The notes beneath the pieces are model-generated. The model was not told the DNA's origin. It saw only the letters and a list, made by a program, of their open reading frames with translations, and searched no databases. A DNA stretch of 64,000 nucleotides from contig NZ_CP081844.1 in the NCBI RefSeq assembly GCF_019803445.1, positions 446,501-510,500 on the forward strand. Direction: 5' to 3'. The number at the start of each line of letters is the position of its first letter. Positions within the stretch are counted from its first letter, which is position 1. This document shows, piece by piece, positions 35,054 through 44,001 of the stretch. The DNA comes from Caenibius sp. WL (GTDB lineage Bacteria > Pseudomonadota > Alphaproteobacteria > Sphingomonadales > Sphingomonadaceae). A program made the translations under genes and the position numbers.

Positions 35054-35804
35054 TCCGCTTACCCTGTTCCATGTCAGCGATGTGCATTTCGGTGTCGAAG
35101 ACCAGTTGGCGCATGGCTGGTTTGCCGATGCCGTGGCGGCCGAGCGGCCCGATGCGGTGATCTGCACCGGCGATATCACCCAGCGCGCGACCCGCCGCCA
35201 GTTTGCCGCCGCAACCGAATGGTTCGCTTCGCTGGGGGTGCCGCTGACGATCGAGCCAGGCAATCACGACATGCCCTACTACAATCCGTTCGAGCGGTTC
35301 CGGACGCCGTTCAAACGGTTCGAGAAGATGAAGAACGCGGTCCACGCGGAACTGATGTTTGCCGATCTGGTGGTCGTGCCCCTGCGCACCACGGTGCGGG
35401 CACAGACCCGTTTCCCGTGGTCCGACGGGGTGGTGACGCAAAAGGCGCTGGACCGCACGCTGGCCGAACTCGATCGGTTGAAAGATGACGGGCGTTACAA
35501 GATCGTCGCCTGCCACCATCCGCTGATGGCCGGGCCGCCGGGCTCGCACAATCCGACCCGGGGGGGCGACAGGGCCTTTGCCGCGCTGGCCGGGGCCGGG
35601 GCGGATGCGGTGTTGTCAGGCCATGTGCACGATGCTTTCGACCTGACATTCGAGGCGGGCGGGCACCCGCTGCGGATGATCGGGGCAGGTACTCTGTCCA
35701 CCCGTCTGCGCGCCAGCCGTCCCTCGTTCAACGTGCTGCGCTACGACCGGGAAAGCGGCCTGGAACTGGAGCACCGCTCGCTGGCGCTTCCTGGAGCGGA
35801 ATAG
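35046..35804 (+). CDS. Metallophosphoesterase
   Basis: A 252-residue binuclear-metal phosphoesterase. All five motif blocks are present: 'HVSDVHFG' (residues 8-15), 'CTGDIT', 'PGNHDMPY', 'ACHHPLM' and 'SGHVHDAF'. It belongs to the calcineurin-like family with cyclic-nucleotide-phosphodiesterase-like relatives, but substrate cannot be assigned. ATG at 35046 lies inside the end of the lipid-kinase gene. Confidence 0.9.
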   Translation: MADPLTLFHVSDVHFGVEDQLAHGWFADAVAAERPDAVICTGDITQRATRRQFAAATEWFASLGVPLTIEPGNHDMPYYNPFERFRTPFKRFEKMKNAVHAELMFADLVVVPLRTTVRAQTRFPWSDGVVTQKALDRTLAELDRLKDDGRYKIVACHHPLMAGPPGSHNPTRGGDRAFAALAGAGADAVLSGHVHDAFDLTFEAGGHPLRMIGAGTLSTRLRASRPSFNVLRYDRESGLELEHRSLALPGAE

Positions 35805-35884
35805 GCCTCCGCACCTCTTGCCACCGAGAGTGTTGTGCGCGTGCCGCAAGGTGTTAGGTTGCGGGAAAGGGAGAGGACCGCACT

Positions 35885-36073
35885 ATGTTCGTCAAATTCA
35901 TTTCCGCCGACCGCGTGCCGACCGTTGTCAACGCATCGCAAGTGACATTCATCTCTTGCGTCAGCGATGGGACGCGCATCCGCTTCGGCGAAGGCCGCAG
36001 CGTGACGGTGGTTGAGCCGATGGATGAAGTGCTCGACCGCCTGAACCGGACCAGCCAGCTCCCCTCCGGCTGA
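35885..36073 (+). CDS. 62-residue protein, FlbD/SwrD-like in shape
   Basis: A short protein with a clear GAGAGGA site 7-8 bases before the ATG. Its pattern (two N-terminal strands, 'VVNASQVTFIS', 'GTRIRFGEGRSVTVVEPMDEVLDRLNR') resembles the small flagellar-associated FlbD/SwrD proteins, which read hydrophobic strands, 'VNAxxIxxI', then 'VxExVDEVxxR'. No flagellar genes are nearby, so this is a structural likeness only. It ends 18 bases before a bidirectional terminator. Confidence 0.65.
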   Translation: MFVKFISADRVPTVVNASQVTFISCVSDGTRIRFGEGRSVTVVEPMDEVLDRLNRTSQLPSG

Positions 36074-36084
36074 ACCGCTGCAAC

Positions 36085-36118
36085 AAAAAAGGCGGCCCCT
36101 TGCGGAGCCGCCCCTTTG
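36085..36118. terminator. Bidirectional terminator between the 62-residue gene and rpsI
   Basis: GGCGGC (36091-36096) pairs with GCCGCC (36107-36112). An A6 tract precedes it and a CCCTTTGTT tract follows, so it can terminate the plus-strand gene and, read on the minus strand with T6, the rplM-rpsI transcript. Confidence 0.8.
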
Positions 36119-36140
36119 TTCGGATATCCCGAAATCGCCG

Positions 36141-36671
36141 TTAGCGCTTTGAGAACTGGAAGCTGCGGCGTGCCTTGGCGCGGCCGTACTTCTTACGCTC
36201 GACCACGCGGCTGTCGCGGGTGAGGAAGCCGGCGGCCTTGACCGTCGAACGCAGGACCGGCTCGTACTTGGCCAGCGCCTGGCTGATCCCGTGCTTCACG
36301 GCGCCTGCCTGGCCCGACAGACCGCCGCCCTTGACGGTGGCGATGACATCGTACTGACCGGCGCGGTCGGTGATGTCGAACGGCTGGTTGATGATCAGGC
36401 GCAGCGTCGGACGTGCGAAGTACACTTCCTGATCGCGGCCGTTGATGGTGATCTTGCCGGTGCCGGGCTTGACCCACACGCGGGCCACGGCATCCTTGCG
36501 GCGGCCGGTGGCGTAAGCGCGGCCCTGCGCGTCGAGTTCCTGTTCGCGCAGCGGAGCGGCAGGCGCCGCAGGGGCGGCCGGAGCGTCGATGGAGGGAGCA
36601 GCGGCGGCCGGAGCGGTGCCAGCGATGTCCTTCAGATCGGCGAGATCGGAGATGGTGTTGTTGTCGGCCAT
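36141..36671 (-). CDS. rpsI: 30S ribosomal protein S9
   Basis: A 176-residue ribosomal protein. The conserved S9 body starts near residue 50 ('[21 protein letters not shown]') and ends in the invariant '...SFQFSKR' tail that reaches the P site. An N-terminal Ala/Pro-rich extension of about 45 residues is common in alphaproteobacteria and absent in E. coli. ATG overlaps the rplM stop by 1 base. It is followed by the bidirectional terminator. Confidence 0.97.
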   Translation of the reverse strand: MADNNTISDLADLKDIAGTAPAAAAPSIDAPAAPAAPAAPLREQELDAQGRAYATGRRKDAVARVWVKPGTGKITINGRDQEVYFARPTLRLIINQPFDITDRAGQYDVIATVKGGGLSGQAGAVKHGISQALAKYEPVLRSTVKAAGFLTRDSRVVERKKYGRAKARRSFQFSKR

Positions 36672-37150
36672 TATGCGGCAGCCTTGTTCTTGCGGTTCAT
36701 CGAAGCGACGTCGAGCGGCTGGGGCTGGGTGCCGCCATGCGGATGCTCTGCGCCGGCATAGAGGTGCAGCGCCTTCATCTGCGCCCGGCCCAGGGGGCCG
36801 CGCGGAATCATGCGTTCAACAGCCTTTTCCAGCACGCGCTCGGGGAAACGGCCTTCCAGCACCTTGGCGGCGGTGATCGCCTTGATGCCACCGATATAGC
36901 CGGTGTGCTTGTAGTAGGTCTTGTTCTTGAGCTTGTTGCCCGTGAGACGGACCTTGTCGGCATTGATGACGACAACGTGATCGCCGCAATCGACATGCGG
37001 GGTGAAGCTCGGCTTGTGCTTGCCGCGCAGGATGTTGGCGATGATGACCGCGAGGCGGCCGACCACCAGACCATCGGCATCGATGAGATGCCAGTTCTTT
37101 TCGACCTCGGCCGGCTTGATCGACCGCGTGGTCTTGCTGAGCGCCTTCAT
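36671..37150 (-). CDS. rplM: 50S ribosomal protein L13
   Basis: A 159-residue early assembly protein of the large subunit. '[30 protein letters not shown]', '[19 protein letters not shown]' and '[26 protein letters not shown]' are family hallmarks. It is first in the rplM-rpsI operon. The leader (37151-37325) contains the inverted repeat TGTGTA-TTGC-TACACA at 37190-37205, a possible leader hairpin or operator. Confidence 0.97.
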   Translation of the reverse strand: MKALSKTTRSIKPAEVEKNWHLIDADGLVVGRLAVIIANILRGKHKPSFTPHVDCGDHVVVINADKVRLTGNKLKNKTYYKHTGYIGGIKAITAAKVLEGRFPERVLEKAVERMIPRGPLGRAQMKALHLYAGAEHPHGGTQPQPLDVASMNRKNKAAA

Positions 37151-37189
37151 GGGCTGTCAAATCCTCGTATCTGAAAATTCTGCCAGCGA

Positions 37190-37205
37190 TGTGTATTGCT
37201 ACACA
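37190..37205. promoter_or_regulatory. Inverted repeat in the rplM leader/promoter region
   Basis: TGTGTATTGCTACACA: a perfect 6-bp inverted repeat with a 4-base loop, 40 bases upstream of the rplM start. It could be an operator or an mRNA leader hairpin; no family match is claimed. Confidence 0.35.
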
Positions 37206-37325
37206 CTCACCTGCGAAGGCGCGCCAATGTTCGCAAATCACCCCGAAGTCAAGCGATTCTGCGCTTTCACGGGGCGGTATAATAATACCTCTCAGATGGT
37301 TGGCGCCATGGTGAGGCGGATAATC

Positions 37326-37676
37326 TCAGTCCTCCCGTCGGGAAACCAACCCGCCCAGCCACGCCGCCGTGGCCGGTGCCGCCGCGTCGCAGCGCCAGCC
37401 GGTGATCGCAGGCACTTCGTAAGGGTGGATTTCCGCTAGGCGGGCAATGACCGCATCCAGCAGCGCCGCATCGGTCTTGAACAGAGCGCCGCATTCCTCA
37501 CCCGCGCCGCGTTCACCCTGCCATATATAGAGCGAACGCATCGCAGGCAGGATATTGGCGCAGGCGATCAGGCCTTCGTCCAGCAGCGTGGCGGCGGCCG
37601 CTTCCGCCGAAGCAGGATCGGCGAAGGGCGCCCAGATCAGCGCGGGGCCCTGCCCGGCGGAGATCGGTTGCGTCAT
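37326..37676 (-). CDS. cutA: Divalent-cation tolerance protein CutA
   Basis: A 116-residue trimeric PII-like protein. 'ASAEAAAATLLDEGLIACANILPAMRSLYIWQGE', 'EECGALFKTD' and 'IHPYEVPAITGW' are the family marks. Its role in copper tolerance in E. coli is known but the molecular function is debated. Starts inside the ctaA stop (ATGA, 37673-37676), so it is translationally coupled to heme A synthesis, a copper-related context through cytochrome oxidase. Confidence 0.92.
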   Translation of the reverse strand: MTQPISAGQGPALIWAPFADPASAEAAAATLLDEGLIACANILPAMRSLYIWQGERGAGEECGALFKTDAALLDAVIARLAEIHPYEVPAITGWRCDAAAPATAAWLGGLVSRRED

Positions 37677-38728
37677 CCCTTGCGTCCGATGGCGTGGACG
37701 GCCCATGCCGTCGCTGCCACCAGCAGTGCGCCGACGAACTGGTGCAGCACCGCCACCCACAGGGCGACGCCGGTCATTACCGTGGCAATACCGAGCAGGA
37801 TCTGCGTGCCGAAAGCGCTGTGCACGGCGATGGCGGCGGGCCTCTGGCCCACTGCTTTCGCTTTGCGCGCCAGCACGATCAGCAGCGCCACCACCACCCA
37901 GGCCCACCAGCGGTGGATGAAATGGATCAGATAGGGATCGTACACCACGGCGTGGAGCACGCCCCGCGACCAATCGACCCCGTCCGGAAAGAATCGCCCC
38001 TGCATCAGCGGCCAAGCGTCCCAGTTGAACCAACCGGCCCCGGCGACGTAACCGGCGCGTTCCCCCGCAACGAAAGCGCCGAACAGCAATTGCAGCGTCA
38101 GCGCCATGAGTGTCAGCAGGCCAAAGCGCGTCAGCCGCGCGGGCGCCTCGCCCCGGGCCAGCGCGCGCATGTCGAGCGCGGTCCAGACAAGCCCCGCCAG
38201 CGTGGCGAGCGCGACGAGCAGATGGGCGGCGAGGCGGAAATGGCTCACCCGGTCGGCCGAATCGGCGTTGAGGCCGGATGTGACCATCCACCACCCGACC
38301 ACGCCCTGCAGCCCGCCCAGCGCCAACAGGGCGAGCAGGCGCGGCTTGTACCCATCCGGTATCTGGCGCTTGATCCAGAACCACGCCAGCGGCAGCGCGA
38401 ACGCGACACCGATCAATCGCGCCAGCAGGCGATGGACCCATTCCCAGAAGTAGATGAATTTGTAGTCCGCCAGCGTCATGCCCGCCGGGCCGTTGACTTC
38501 GATATACTGCGGAATCCGCTTGTAGGCTTCGAATTCGGCCTGCCACTGCGCGTCGGTCAACGGGGGCAAAGCCCCCGTCACCGGCTTCCATTCGGTGATC
38601 GACAGTCCCGATTCGGTCAGCCGGGTGATTCCACCCACCGCGACAATGGCGACGACCAGCGCGGCGACGATGAACAGCCAGCGGGCGAGTAGCAGGGGCC
38701 GCGCCGAACCGTGTTGCATTGCCGCCAT
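37673..38728 (-). CDS. ctaA: Heme A synthase (Cox15/CtaA type)
   Basis: A 351-residue membrane enzyme oxidising heme O to heme A for aa3-type cytochrome oxidase. Eight hydrophobic segments are visible; '[27 protein letters not shown]' is the Cox15 signature, and His residues occur in '[12 protein letters not shown]', 'HLLVAL', 'HFIHRWWAW' and 'LHQFVGALL'. Start 38728 gives MAAMQHGSA. cutA overlaps downstream. The oxidase operon itself is outside the window. Confidence 0.94.
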   Translation of the reverse strand: MAAMQHGSARPLLLARWLFIVAALVVAIVAVGGITRLTESGLSITEWKPVTGALPPLTDAQWQAEFEAYKRIPQYIEVNGPAGMTLADYKFIYFWEWVHRLLARLIGVAFALPLAWFWIKRQIPDGYKPRLLALLALGGLQGVVGWWMVTSGLNADSADRVSHFRLAAHLLVALATLAGLVWTALDMRALARGEAPARLTRFGLLTLMALTLQLLFGAFVAGERAGYVAGAGWFNWDAWPLMQGRFFPDGVDWSRGVLHAVVYDPYLIHFIHRWWAWVVVALLIVLARKAKAVGQRPAAIAVHSAFGTQILLGIATVMTGVALWVAVLHQFVGALLVAATAWAVHAIGRKG

Positions 38729-38865
38729 CGCTTACCCCTTCCCTGCCGCGCTGTGCGCATTCCGGCGGGCTTGTGGGCAAGGCGCGGGCAAAGCGCAAGT
38801 GGGCAGGATGCCCCAGCGCGGCGCCCGCCCCATTCTGTCCCGCCGATGCCGATTTTGGTTGCACG

Positions 38866-38877
38866 ATGTTACAACAT
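38866..38877. promoter_or_regulatory. Palindrome upstream of merC, possible Fur/Zur-type operator
   Basis: ATGTTACAACAT, a 12-bp palindrome, lies 16 bases before the merC start. It differs by one base from the ATGTTATAACAT-type boxes associated with Zur. Assignment to Zur is inference from MerC-Zur association in sphingomonads; no zur gene is in view. Confidence 0.4.
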
Positions 38878-38893
38878 ATCATACGGGGCGGCT

Positions 38894-39265
38894 ATGCGCA
38901 CCGCATGGCTCTCCCTTCGCGACCGGATGGACCGGGTCGGCATTACCCTGTCAGGTTTGTGCCTGCTGCATTGCGTGGCCGGGCTGCTGCTGGTCACCGT
39001 GCTGGGAATCGGCGGCCAATGGCTGCTGGCCCCGATGATCCACCGGATCGGGCTGGCGCTGGCGATTGCTGTCGGCCTGCTGACCATCGGGGTCGGCGTT
39101 CTGCGCCATGGGCAGCTTCCGCCGCTGATCGTCGGCACGATCGGGCTGTTGCTGATGGGCGGCGGATTGTTCGTCGAACACGGGATGGAAGAAGCCGTGC
39201 TGACGATCAGCGGCGTGGTCCTGCTCGCCGTCGCGCACATCCTCAACTTGCGTCACGCCCATTGA
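38894..39265 (+). CDS. MerC-domain membrane protein
   Basis: A 123-residue protein with four predicted transmembrane helices and the MerC-type '[19 protein letters not shown]' in helix one, where the Cys pair of mercury transporters sits. In sphingomonads most MerC-domain proteins are not in mer operons and are often zinc-regulated, consistent with the palindrome just upstream. Start 38894 gives [16 protein letters not shown]. ThiSG begins 17 bases downstream, possibly co-transcribed. Confidence 0.82.
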   Translation: MRTAWLSLRDRMDRVGITLSGLCLLHCVAGLLLVTVLGIGGQWLLAPMIHRIGLALAIAVGLLTIGVGVLRHGQLPPLIVGTIGLLLMGGGLFVEHGMEEAVLTISGVVLLAVAHILNLRHAH

Positions 39266-39282
39266 ACGCTATCTGGGCGGGC

Positions 39283-40272
39283 ATGACGAATGCCCTTTCC
39301 CTCATCGTAAACGGCGAACCGCGCCGCACCGCGCCCGGCAGCATCGCCGATCTGGTCCGCCAACTGGACCTCGATCCGGCTAAAGTCGCGGTGGAACGCA
39401 ACGGGGATATCGTCCCGCGCTCGACTCTGGCCGATGTCGCGCTGGCCGAGGGCGACGTTCTGGAAATCGTGCATTTTGTAGGAGGTGGCAGCGGCATGAC
39501 GGGTGATGATAGCTGGACGGTGGCAGGCCGTACGTTCCGTTCGCGTCTGATCGTCGGCACGGGCAAGTACAAGGATTTTGCCGAAAACGCCGCCGCCGTG
39601 GAAGCGAGCGGTGCGGAAATCGTCACCGTGGCGGTGCGCCGGGTCAACCTGTCGGACCCCAAGGCCCCGATGCTGACCGATTTCATCGATCCGAAGCGAT
39701 ACACTTATCTGCCCAACACGGCAGGCTGCTTCACGGCGGACGAGGCGATCCGCACTTTGCGTCTCGCGCGCGAAGCGGGCGGCTGGGATCTGGTGAAACT
39801 CGAAGTGCTGGGCGAAGCGCGCACGCTCTATCCCGATATGCGCGAAACCCTGCGCGCGACGGAGACGCTTGCCAAGGAAGGCTTCCTGCCGATGGTCTAT
39901 TGCGTCGACGATCCGATCGCGGCGAAGCAGCTGGAAGACGCGGGCGCGGTGGCGATCATGCCGCTGGGCGCGCCGATCGGCTCGGGGCTCGGCATCCAGA
40001 ACCGGGTGACGATCCGCCTGATCGTCGAAGGCACTGCTTTGCCGGTGCTGGTCGATGCCGGAGTCGGCACGGCGAGCGATGCGGCGATTGCGATGGAGCT
40101 GGGCTGCACCGGGGTGCTGATGAACACCGCGATTGCCGAAGCGAAAGAGCCGCTGCGCATGGCGCGAGCGATGAAGCTGGCAGTGGAAGCGGGGCGCGAC
40201 GCCTATCTCGCGGGACGCATGGGCACGCGCAAATATGCCGATCCTTCCAGTCCGCTGGCCGGGCTGATCTGA
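39283..40272 (+). CDS. thiSG: ThiS-ThiG fusion: sulfur carrier and thiazole synthase
   Basis: A 329-residue protein. Residues 1-68 are a complete ThiS ubiquitin-like carrier, '[15 protein letters not shown]' to the Gly-Gly at 67-68. From Met72 the sequence is ThiG, with '[13 protein letters not shown]', the Schiff-base Lys region '[11 protein letters not shown]', '[12 protein letters not shown]' and '[11 protein letters not shown]'. No stop separates them. ThiS normally needs a free C-terminal Gly-Gly for adenylation and thiocarboxylate formation, so either the fusion is cleaved or ThiG is also started internally at 39496, which has GGAGGTGG 8-15 bases upstream. Alphaproteobacterial 'bifunctional sulfur carrier/thiazole synthase' proteins are known. 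No other thi genes are adjacent. Confidence 0.92.
   Translation: MTNALSLIVNGEPRRTAPGSIADLVRQLDLDPAKVAVERNGDIVPRSTLADVALAEGDVLEIVHFVGGGSGMTGDDSWTVAGRTFRSRLIVGTGKYKDFAENAAAVEASGAEIVTVAVRRVNLSDPKAPMLTDFIDPKRYTYLPNTAGCFTADEAIRTLRLAREAGGWDLVKLEVLGEARTLYPDMRETLRATETLAKEGFLPMVYCVDDPIAAKQLEDAGAVAIMPLGAPIGSGLGIQNRVTIRLIVEGTALPVLVDAGVGTASDAAIAMELGCTGVLMNTAIAEAKEPLRMARAMKLAVEAGRDAYLAGRMGTRKYADPSSPLAGLI
39481..39498 (+). promoter_or_regulatory. Internal ribosome-binding site and ATG for stand-alone ThiG
   Basis: GGAGGTGG (39481-39488), the bases that encode the ThiS C-terminal glycines, is a strong Shine-Dalgarno sequence 7-10 bases before an in-frame ATG at 39496 that starts ThiG proper ([14 protein letters not shown]). 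Confidence 0.6.
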
Positions 40273-40326
40273 TCCGCAGGTTTATCCGGGCCCGATCATC
40301 GTCCGGCGCGCGGCGCCGCTCCCGTC

Positions 40327-42153
40327 TCACGCCTTGTAGAGCGCATCCAGCCGTGGCGCGTAGCGTTCGCGAATCTTGTGGCGGCGGATTTTCATGCTCG
40401 GCGTTAGTTCTTCGTTGGCGATGGAGAAAGCTTCATCGGCGAAGGCGAACTGGCGCACTTTCTCGATCACCGACAGGTCCAGATTCACCCGGTCGATAGC
40501 TTCGCGCACGGCGTTGCGGAAAGCGGGCAGGCGTTGCAATTCGGCCATGTCGTAGCGTTCGTCGTTCGCCTGCGCCCATTCCAGCGCCCATTCGGCATCG
40601 GGCACGATCAGGCCGACGATATAGGGCCGCCGGTCCCCCATCACCATCGCCTGCAGGATTTCGGGCTGCAGGGTCAGCATGCCTTCCACTTTCTGCGGGG
40701 CGATATTGTCGCCCTTGTCGTTGACGATCATATCCTTCTTGCGATCAGTGATGACGATCCGCCCGGCCCGATCGATATGGCCGATATCGCCGGTATGCAG
40801 CCAGGGCGGGGAATCGGGATCGGCCGGGTCCGCGATCAATGTGGCCGCGGTCTGCGCCGGATTGTGCCAATAGCCGTGCATCACCAGTTCGCCCCGGCAC
40901 AGGATTTCGCCATCGGCGGCGACTTTCACTTCGACACCGGGCAGCGGCGGGCCGACGGTATCCATTTTCAACCCCGCCGCAGGGCGGTTGCAACTGATAA
41001 CCGGGCCCGCTTCGGTCTGGCCATAGCCTTGCAGCAGTGTCAGCCCCATCGCGGTGAAGAATGTGCCGACATCGGGATTGAGCGGCGCCCCGCCCGAAAC
41101 CAGCGCTTTGATCCGCCCGCCGAACCGCTTGCGCACCTTGGGTCGCAGCGTGCGTTCGAGCAGCATGTCCATCGGCTTGTCGATCAGCCGCTTGCGCCCG
41201 GCAATGGTCAGCGCCCGGTCCATCAGGTAATTCGCGATGCGCCCTTCCTTGGCGATCTGCTTCATGATCCGTCCGCGCAGGACTTCGAACAGGCGGGGCA
41301 CCACGACCATGATCGTAGGGCGCACCTCGGCGATGTTGCTGGCCAGCTTTTCCAGTCCTTCGGCATAGTAGATCTGCGCGCCGAGCCCGATGGGAAGAAA
41401 CTGCCCGCCGGTGTGTTCATAGGCGTGGGACAGCGGCAGGAAGGACAGGAACACCTCATTCCCCGCCGGGCTTTCGCCTGCGTGGAAATCCTCGATCAGG
41501 ATGGTGGCCGCGCCCGCCACATTGGACAGGATCGCCCCGTGATGCTGGCACACTCCGCGCGGTGCGCCGCCGGTGCCGCTGGTGTAGATGATGCAGGCCA
41601 GATCGCCCCGTCCGATCGCGGCGATGCGCCGGTCGACGGCGGCGCGTGCGGCGATGGCATCGCCAGCTATCATCGCCTCCCAGCTATGCCAGGCGAATCC
41701 GCCCACCTGCCCGGTTTTCAAGGGTTCCATGCCGATCAGATGTTCCGCCATGCCCGAACGCATCATCGCGGGCACGATCCGTTCGGCCAGCTTGGCGGTG
41801 GAGACGATCACCGCCCGCGCGCCCGAATTGTCGAGGATGTGCAGGTGATCGCGTTCGGTGTTGGTGGTGTAGGTCGGCACGGTGACGCACCCGGCGGCCA
41901 TGATCGCCAGATCGGCGATGCACCATTCGGGGCGATTTTCCGAAACCAGCGCCACTCTGTCGCCCGGTTCCAGCCCCATGGCCACCAGCTTCTCGGCCAG
42001 CAGGCAAACCTGCCGCGCGGTTTCCGCCCAACTTAGCGCCTGCCAGCGATCCTTGCGCTTGATCCACAGGAACGGGTGTTCTCCGCCTCTGTCCGCCTGA
42101 GTCAGGAAAAGGCCGACGAGGTTCTGAGTCGCTTCGATTTCCGAAACCTGCAC
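40327..42153 (-). CDS. Long-chain acyl-CoA synthetase-like AMP-binding protein
   Basis: A 608-residue ANL-superfamily adenylating enzyme. The P-loop-like motif is 'IIYTSGTGGAPRGVCQHHG' (residues about 190-208); 'GYGQTEAGPVI' and 'WLHTGDIGHIDRAGRIVITDRKKD' follow. Length and 'LSFLPLSHAYEHTGGQ' match the FadD15/long-chain family that activates fatty acids for lipid synthesis or uptake. Start is GTG at 42153 with GGGAG 6-10 bases upstream. Stop lies 54 bases from the convergent thiSG. Confidence 0.9.
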   Translation of the reverse strand: MQVSEIEATQNLVGLFLTQADRGGEHPFLWIKRKDRWQALSWAETARQVCLLAEKLVAMGLEPGDRVALVSENRPEWCIADLAIMAAGCVTVPTYTTNTERDHLHILDNSGARAVIVSTAKLAERIVPAMMRSGMAEHLIGMEPLKTGQVGGFAWHSWEAMIAGDAIAARAAVDRRIAAIGRGDLACIIYTSGTGGAPRGVCQHHGAILSNVAGAATILIEDFHAGESPAGNEVFLSFLPLSHAYEHTGGQFLPIGLGAQIYYAEGLEKLASNIAEVRPTIMVVVPRLFEVLRGRIMKQIAKEGRIANYLMDRALTIAGRKRLIDKPMDMLLERTLRPKVRKRFGGRIKALVSGGAPLNPDVGTFFTAMGLTLLQGYGQTEAGPVISCNRPAAGLKMDTVGPPLPGVEVKVAADGEILCRGELVMHGYWHNPAQTAATLIADPADPDSPPWLHTGDIGHIDRAGRIVITDRKKDMIVNDKGDNIAPQKVEGMLTLQPEILQAMVMGDRRPYIVGLIVPDAEWALEWAQANDERYDMAELQRLPAFRNAVREAIDRVNLDLSVIEKVRQFAFADEAFSIANEELTPSMKIRRHKIRERYAPRLDALYKA

Positions 42154-42275
42154 GCCTTGCTCCCGCTATCGCCAGCCTGGGTGTGGCGATTGCCTGAATG
42201 TCTATGATGCAGCGGCGGACGCGGCAACCCTTGACCGCCGACGGCAGGCATGGCGATGCATCCGGGCCATCCGGC

Positions 42276-44000
42276 TCAGGGTGCGATAGCCACGCCCTCG
42301 CTGCGGGGGTCGGCCGCCCCGCCCCACGCTTTGCCCCGCCGTACAGCGGCATTGGCTTTCAGCGGCATGTCCCTGGGTTCGACTGTGTGGCCCAGCTTGC
42401 GCAGTTGCGGAGCCATCGCTTCGAGCGTGCTGCCCTTCTCGATGAAGACGATGTCACCTGGGGCGAACAGCACCGGCAGGGCCAGCGCCTGCTTCGCGCT
42501 CATCTTCCAGTCGATTGCGCCGATGATCGCGCGGGCGACCTGGGCCGGAATCGTCGCCCCGCCAGCGGCGCCCACGACCATGAACAGCCCGCCGTCGGGG
42601 CCATAGATGACCGTGGGGGACATCGAACTGCGCGGCCGCTTGCCGCCTTCCACCCGGTTGGCCACCGGACGCCCATCGGCTTCGGGCGTGAAGCTGAAAT
42701 CGGTCAGTTCGTTGTTCAGGTAATAGCCGCCGACCATCATGCCCGATCCGAACGAACCTTCGATCGTGGAGGTATAGCTGATCGCTGTCCCCTCCCCGTC
42801 GATTACCACGAAATGCGATGTGCCGGCTTCGGGCGGCTCACTGCCTTTGGCAAGGGCCATCGTCACTCCCGGCGGCGTCCCGGCATGGGTGGTGGGCATG
42901 GCGGTGGTGGGGGAAATCAATTTGCCGCGTGCGGCCAGATAGTTGGGATCGGTCAGCCCCCTGATCGGGATGGACACGAAGTCCCCGTCCGCCAGATAGA
43001 GGTCCCGGTCGGCATAGGCGAGGCGCATCGATTCCGCGATCAGGTGCCATGCCGTCGGCGAGCGAGGGCCCAGCGCGGCCAGATTGAATCGTTCGAGCTG
43101 CTTGAGCGTGGCGAAAACCGTTGTCGCGCCTGAGGATGGCGGGCCCATGCCGCAAATGCGATAGGCGCGATAGACGCCGCACACCGCCGCACGCGGAACG
43201 GCGCGATATGTGGCGATATCCTGTTCGGTCATCCCGCGCTTGTGCGGGATCGCCCCGGCGGCGCGGCGAGCGATGGTGCGGGCATTATCCCCCCCATAGA
43301 ACGCATCTGCGCCATTCAGAGCGACGCTTTCCAGTGTCGCGGCCAGTTGCGGATTGACCACCAGTGTGCCCACCGGCAGCGGCTTGCCCGCCGCATCGAA
43401 GAACAGGGCGCGGCCATCGGGATCGGCGCCCGCCCGGTCCCCGGCTTCGGTCAGGTATTCATGGGTGCGCGGACTGATGGTGTAGCCGTTGCGAGCCAGC
43501 GCGATGGCCGGGCCGAACAGTTCGGCCCAGGGCAGCTTGCCGTGGCGGCGATGTGCTTCCTCCGCCAGGCGAAGATTGCCCGGCACGCCTACGCTCAATC
43601 CCGATTTCACCGCCTGCATGAACGGCACCGGCTTTCCCTGCCGGTCGAGGAACCAGCCGGGCTTGGCCGCGGCTGGCGCAGTTTCGCGGCCATCGATCGT
43701 TTCGACCGCGCCATCGGCGGTGCCGCGCACCAGAAAGCCGCCGCCGCCAATGCCCGAGCTTTGCGGTTCCACCACTGTCAACGCCAGCATGACGGCGATG
43801 GCGGCATCGGTGGCGTTGCCGCCGCGTTGCAGGATCGTGGCCCCTGCCGCCGCCGCGCGCGGATCGGCGGCGCTGATCAGGCCCGTGTCCGACTGTTCGA
43901 CGCCGGCCTTGGCGTTCCGTTCCAGTGGCACCGTCGCGCAGGCCCCCAGCAGCAAAGGCAAAGCAATGGCTGCGAGTGTCTGGCGCAACGGTGCTATCAT
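42276..44000 (-). CDS. ggt: Gamma-glutamyltransferase, lipoprotein type
   Basis: A 574-residue Ntn hydrolase that cleaves glutathione and transfers gamma-glutamyl groups in the periplasm. A signal peptide with lipobox 'LLLGAC' (Cys21) predicts membrane anchoring. 'ADPRAAAAGATILQRGGNATDAAIAVML' is the classic N-terminus; autoprocessing would occur before Thr394 in 'EAGTSHFVVIDGEG', and 'RPRSSMSPT' is the conserved small-subunit motif. Start 44000 is 2 bases after the pyrD stop, so the two are co-transcribed. Confidence 0.93.
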   Translation of the reverse strand: MIAPLRQTLAAIALPLLLGACATVPLERNAKAGVEQSDTGLISAADPRAAAAGATILQRGGNATDAAIAVMLALTVVEPQSSGIGGGGFLVRGTADGAVETIDGRETAPAAAKPGWFLDRQGKPVPFMQAVKSGLSVGVPGNLRLAEEAHRRHGKLPWAELFGPAIALARNGYTISPRTHEYLTEAGDRAGADPDGRALFFDAAGKPLPVGTLVVNPQLAATLESVALNGADAFYGGDNARTIARRAAGAIPHKRGMTEQDIATYRAVPRAAVCGVYRAYRICGMGPPSSGATTVFATLKQLERFNLAALGPRSPTAWHLIAESMRLAYADRDLYLADGDFVSIPIRGLTDPNYLAARGKLISPTTAMPTTHAGTPPGVTMALAKGSEPPEAGTSHFVVIDGEGTAISYTSTIEGSFGSGMMVGGYYLNNELTDFSFTPEADGRPVANRVEGGKRPRSSMSPTVIYGPDGGLFMVVGAAGGATIPAQVARAIIGAIDWKMSAKQALALPVLFAPGDIVFIEKGSTLEAMAPQLRKLGHTVEPRDMPLKANAAVRRGKAWGGAADPRSEGVAIAP

Positions 44001-44001
44001 C

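Noticed and set aside
37677-38882. Long minus-strand frame upstream of and in frame with cutA
   Set aside because: The extension overlaps ctaA in another frame. CutA proper begins at 37676, where the family N-terminus and the ATGA overlap lie.
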